Assembly: GCA_963798705.1 (NCBI GenBank) | Contig: CAWCTW010000005.1 | Span: 1,736,001 to 1,800,000 of the forward strand | Direction of reading: 5' to 3' | Length of the DNA stretch: 64,000 nucleotides | Source: AC-56 sp963798705 | GTDB lineage: Bacteria; Actinomycetota; Thermoleophilia; Solirubrobacterales; 70-9 | Part shown: one piece after another, positions 62,868 through 64,000 of the stretch | Position numbering within the stretch: the first letter of the stretch is position 1 | Layout of the letters: the number at the start of each line of letters is the position of its first letter | The notes under the pieces: generated by a model | Databases searched by the model: none | What the model was told of the DNA's origin: nothing | Seen by the model: only the letters and a program-made list of their open reading frames with translations | Made by a program: the position numbers and the translations under genes

Positions 62868-64000
62868 CCGCGGTGACCGTCGTCTTCTGGGTCTCGGTCG
62901 GCCTCCTCACCTACACCCATCTCGGCTATCCGGTGGTTTTGTGGGCGCTCGCGCGCTCCCGAGGCAACGCGGCTCCCGGCGAAGTCGGCGAACCGGACGA
63001 TGAGTCCCTGCCGCGCGTCTCTCTGATCGTCGCCGCCCACGACGAGGAGGACGTGATCGGGCGCCGGGTGCGGGACGCTCTGGCGCTGGACTACCCCCGG
63101 AGGCGACTCGAGGTGATCGTCGCCTCCGACGGCTCGACCGACCGAACCGCCGAGGTGGCGCGCGCAGCCGGAGCGGACGAGGTCCTCGACCTGCCGCGCG
63201 CCGGCAAGGTGGCATCGCTGAACGCGGCCGTCGAGCGCTCCACCGGGGAGGTGCTCGCCTTCTCGGATGCGAACAGCTTCTGGCGTCCGGATGCCCTCCG
63301 CAAGCTGGTGGCACGCCTGGCGAAGCCCGACGTCGGTTATGTCTGCGGCCAGGTGCGGTTCGACGGGGTCGGCGGCGCCAACGAGGAGGGCCTGTACTGG
63401 CGCTACGAGATGGCCGTGAGGGAGCTCGAGTCCCGCCTGGCGGGGGTGACCGCCGGCAACGGGGCGATCAACGCGGTCCGGCGGGAGGCCTACCTGTTCC
63501 TCGAGCCCACCCGCGGCCAGGACATCTCGTTTCCGTACGAGCTCGTCAAGCGTGGCTGGCGGCCGGTGTACGCGCCCGAGGCGGTTGCCCGCGAGCGGCT
63601 CGCGACCACGATCGGCGACGAGTTCGGTCGCAAGCGCCGCATGATGGCCGGAGCATGGAGCACGATGCTGCGACACGGCCTGCTTTCGCCCCGCGGCTAC
63701 GGGCCGCTGTACGCATTCGAGATCGCATCGCACCGGCTCCTCCGGTACGCGTCGCCGTTCCTGCACCTCATCGCCCTGGGGACCAACATCGCCCTCGCGG
63801 GGCAGGGGCCGGTGTACGTCGCGACCCTGGCTGCGCAGGTTGCGCTCCTCGCCGCGGCCGCGATCGGATCGGTCGTCCCGCTGCGCCCGTTTCGCATCGC
63901 CCATTACTACCTCGCGGTGACGGCATCGAGCGCCGCGGGCCTGTGGGAATTCCTTCGGCACGGCGTTCCCAGGACCTGGGACAAGGCCGAGGGGACGAGG
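62864..64000 (+). CDS. Membrane-linked family 2 glycosyltransferase (partial, runs off the right end)
   Basis: 379 codons visible from GTG 62864, no stop reached. An N-terminal helix (about 3-27), then GT-A domain: VSLIVAAHDEEDVIGRRVRDALALDYPRRRLEVIVASDGSTDRTAE, KVASLNAAVERSTGEVLAFSDANS (DxN/DxD site), GNGAINAVRREAY, RGQDISFPYEL and RKRRMMAGAWSTML near where QxxRW lies; then transmembrane segments (about 290-370). Resembles processive GT2 enzymes such as hyaluronan/cellulose synthase relatives. Confidence 0.93.
   Translation, partial: MTAVTVVFWVSVGLLTYTHLGYPVVLWALARSRGNAAPGEVGEPDDESLPRVSLIVAAHDEEDVIGRRVRDALALDYPRRRLEVIVASDGSTDRTAEVARAAGADEVLDLPRAGKVASLNAAVERSTGEVLAFSDANSFWRPDALRKLVARLAKPDVGYVCGQVRFDGVGGANEEGLYWRYEMAVRELESRLAGVTAGNGAINAVRREAYLFLEPTRGQDISFPYELVKRGWRPVYAPEAVARERLATTIGDEFGRKRRMMAGAWSTMLRHGLLSPRGYGPLYAFEIASHRLLRYASPFLHLIALGTNIALAGQGPVYVATLAAQVALLAAAAIGSVVPLRPFRIAHYYLAVTASSAAGLWEFLRHGVPRTWDKAEGTR

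Overview
The window is a GC-rich bacterial chromosome segment carrying the replication-origin gene set. The order rpmH-rnpA-yidD-yidC-jag-rsmG-parA-parB on one strand and dnaA-dnaN-recF-dciA-gyrB-gyrA on the other, together with an actinobacterial-type fhaA-fhaB-pstP-ftsW-pbpA-pknB operon, points to Actinobacteriota. The gene mix (PepSY/GT87 membrane proteins, LytR_C pairs, E. coli-type long GyrB) suggests Thermoleophilia/Solirubrobacterales; that class assignment is inference. Most starts are ATG or GTG, many genes overlap by 4 bp, and intergenic DNA is scarce.

Layout. 1-9.5 kb: start of hemB, an ABC-2 exporter, a CorA-N-domain-like protein, a YmdB-type phosphodiesterase, an HD hydrolase, and a minus-strand run of phosphatase, GtrA and GT87 genes. 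9.6-16.5 kb: secreted alpha/beta hydrolase, PLP aminotransferase, a first D-Ala-D-Ala ligase-like gene, DUF151 nuclease, SRPBCC protein, SABATH-like methyltransferase. 16.5-18.7 kb: K+ channel, then a decayed island (SDR remnant, small monooxygenase, integrase remnant) abutting tRNA-Ile(GAT). 18.8-34.3 kb: pdxH and the origin region. 34.3-34.9 kb: gene-poor stretch with a probable structured RNA ended by a very strong hairpin. 34.9-37.6 kb: HNH nuclease, pheA, a membrane-anchored protein. 37.7-49.4 kb: Ser/Thr kinase, FHA and PP2C signalling genes fused into one operon with elongation/division genes (ftsW/rodA, pbpA) and ddl, followed by a second kinase. 49.4-53.6 kb: DsbA-like, DJ-1-like, purM, uppP, dedA. 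53.7-64 kb: surface-polysaccharide locus (FlaA1/CapD dehydratase, two LytR_C proteins, O-antigen ligase, Wzx flippase, three glycosyltransferases), running off the right end.

Two genes (dedA and the O-antigen ligase) are each broken by a single extra base in a GC-rich run while both halves remain well conserved; assembly or sequencing error is as likely as true decay. The most unusual items are the structured RNA locus after gyrA with a 14-codon open frame under a Shine-Dalgarno complementary to the whole 16S tail, the tRNA-anchored integrase remnant that has lost its catalytic tyrosine, the PepSY-GT87 fusion operon, a highly basic histone-like protein inside the yidC-jag operon, and the LytR_C module. 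I see no CRISPR array, rRNA or intact transposase.
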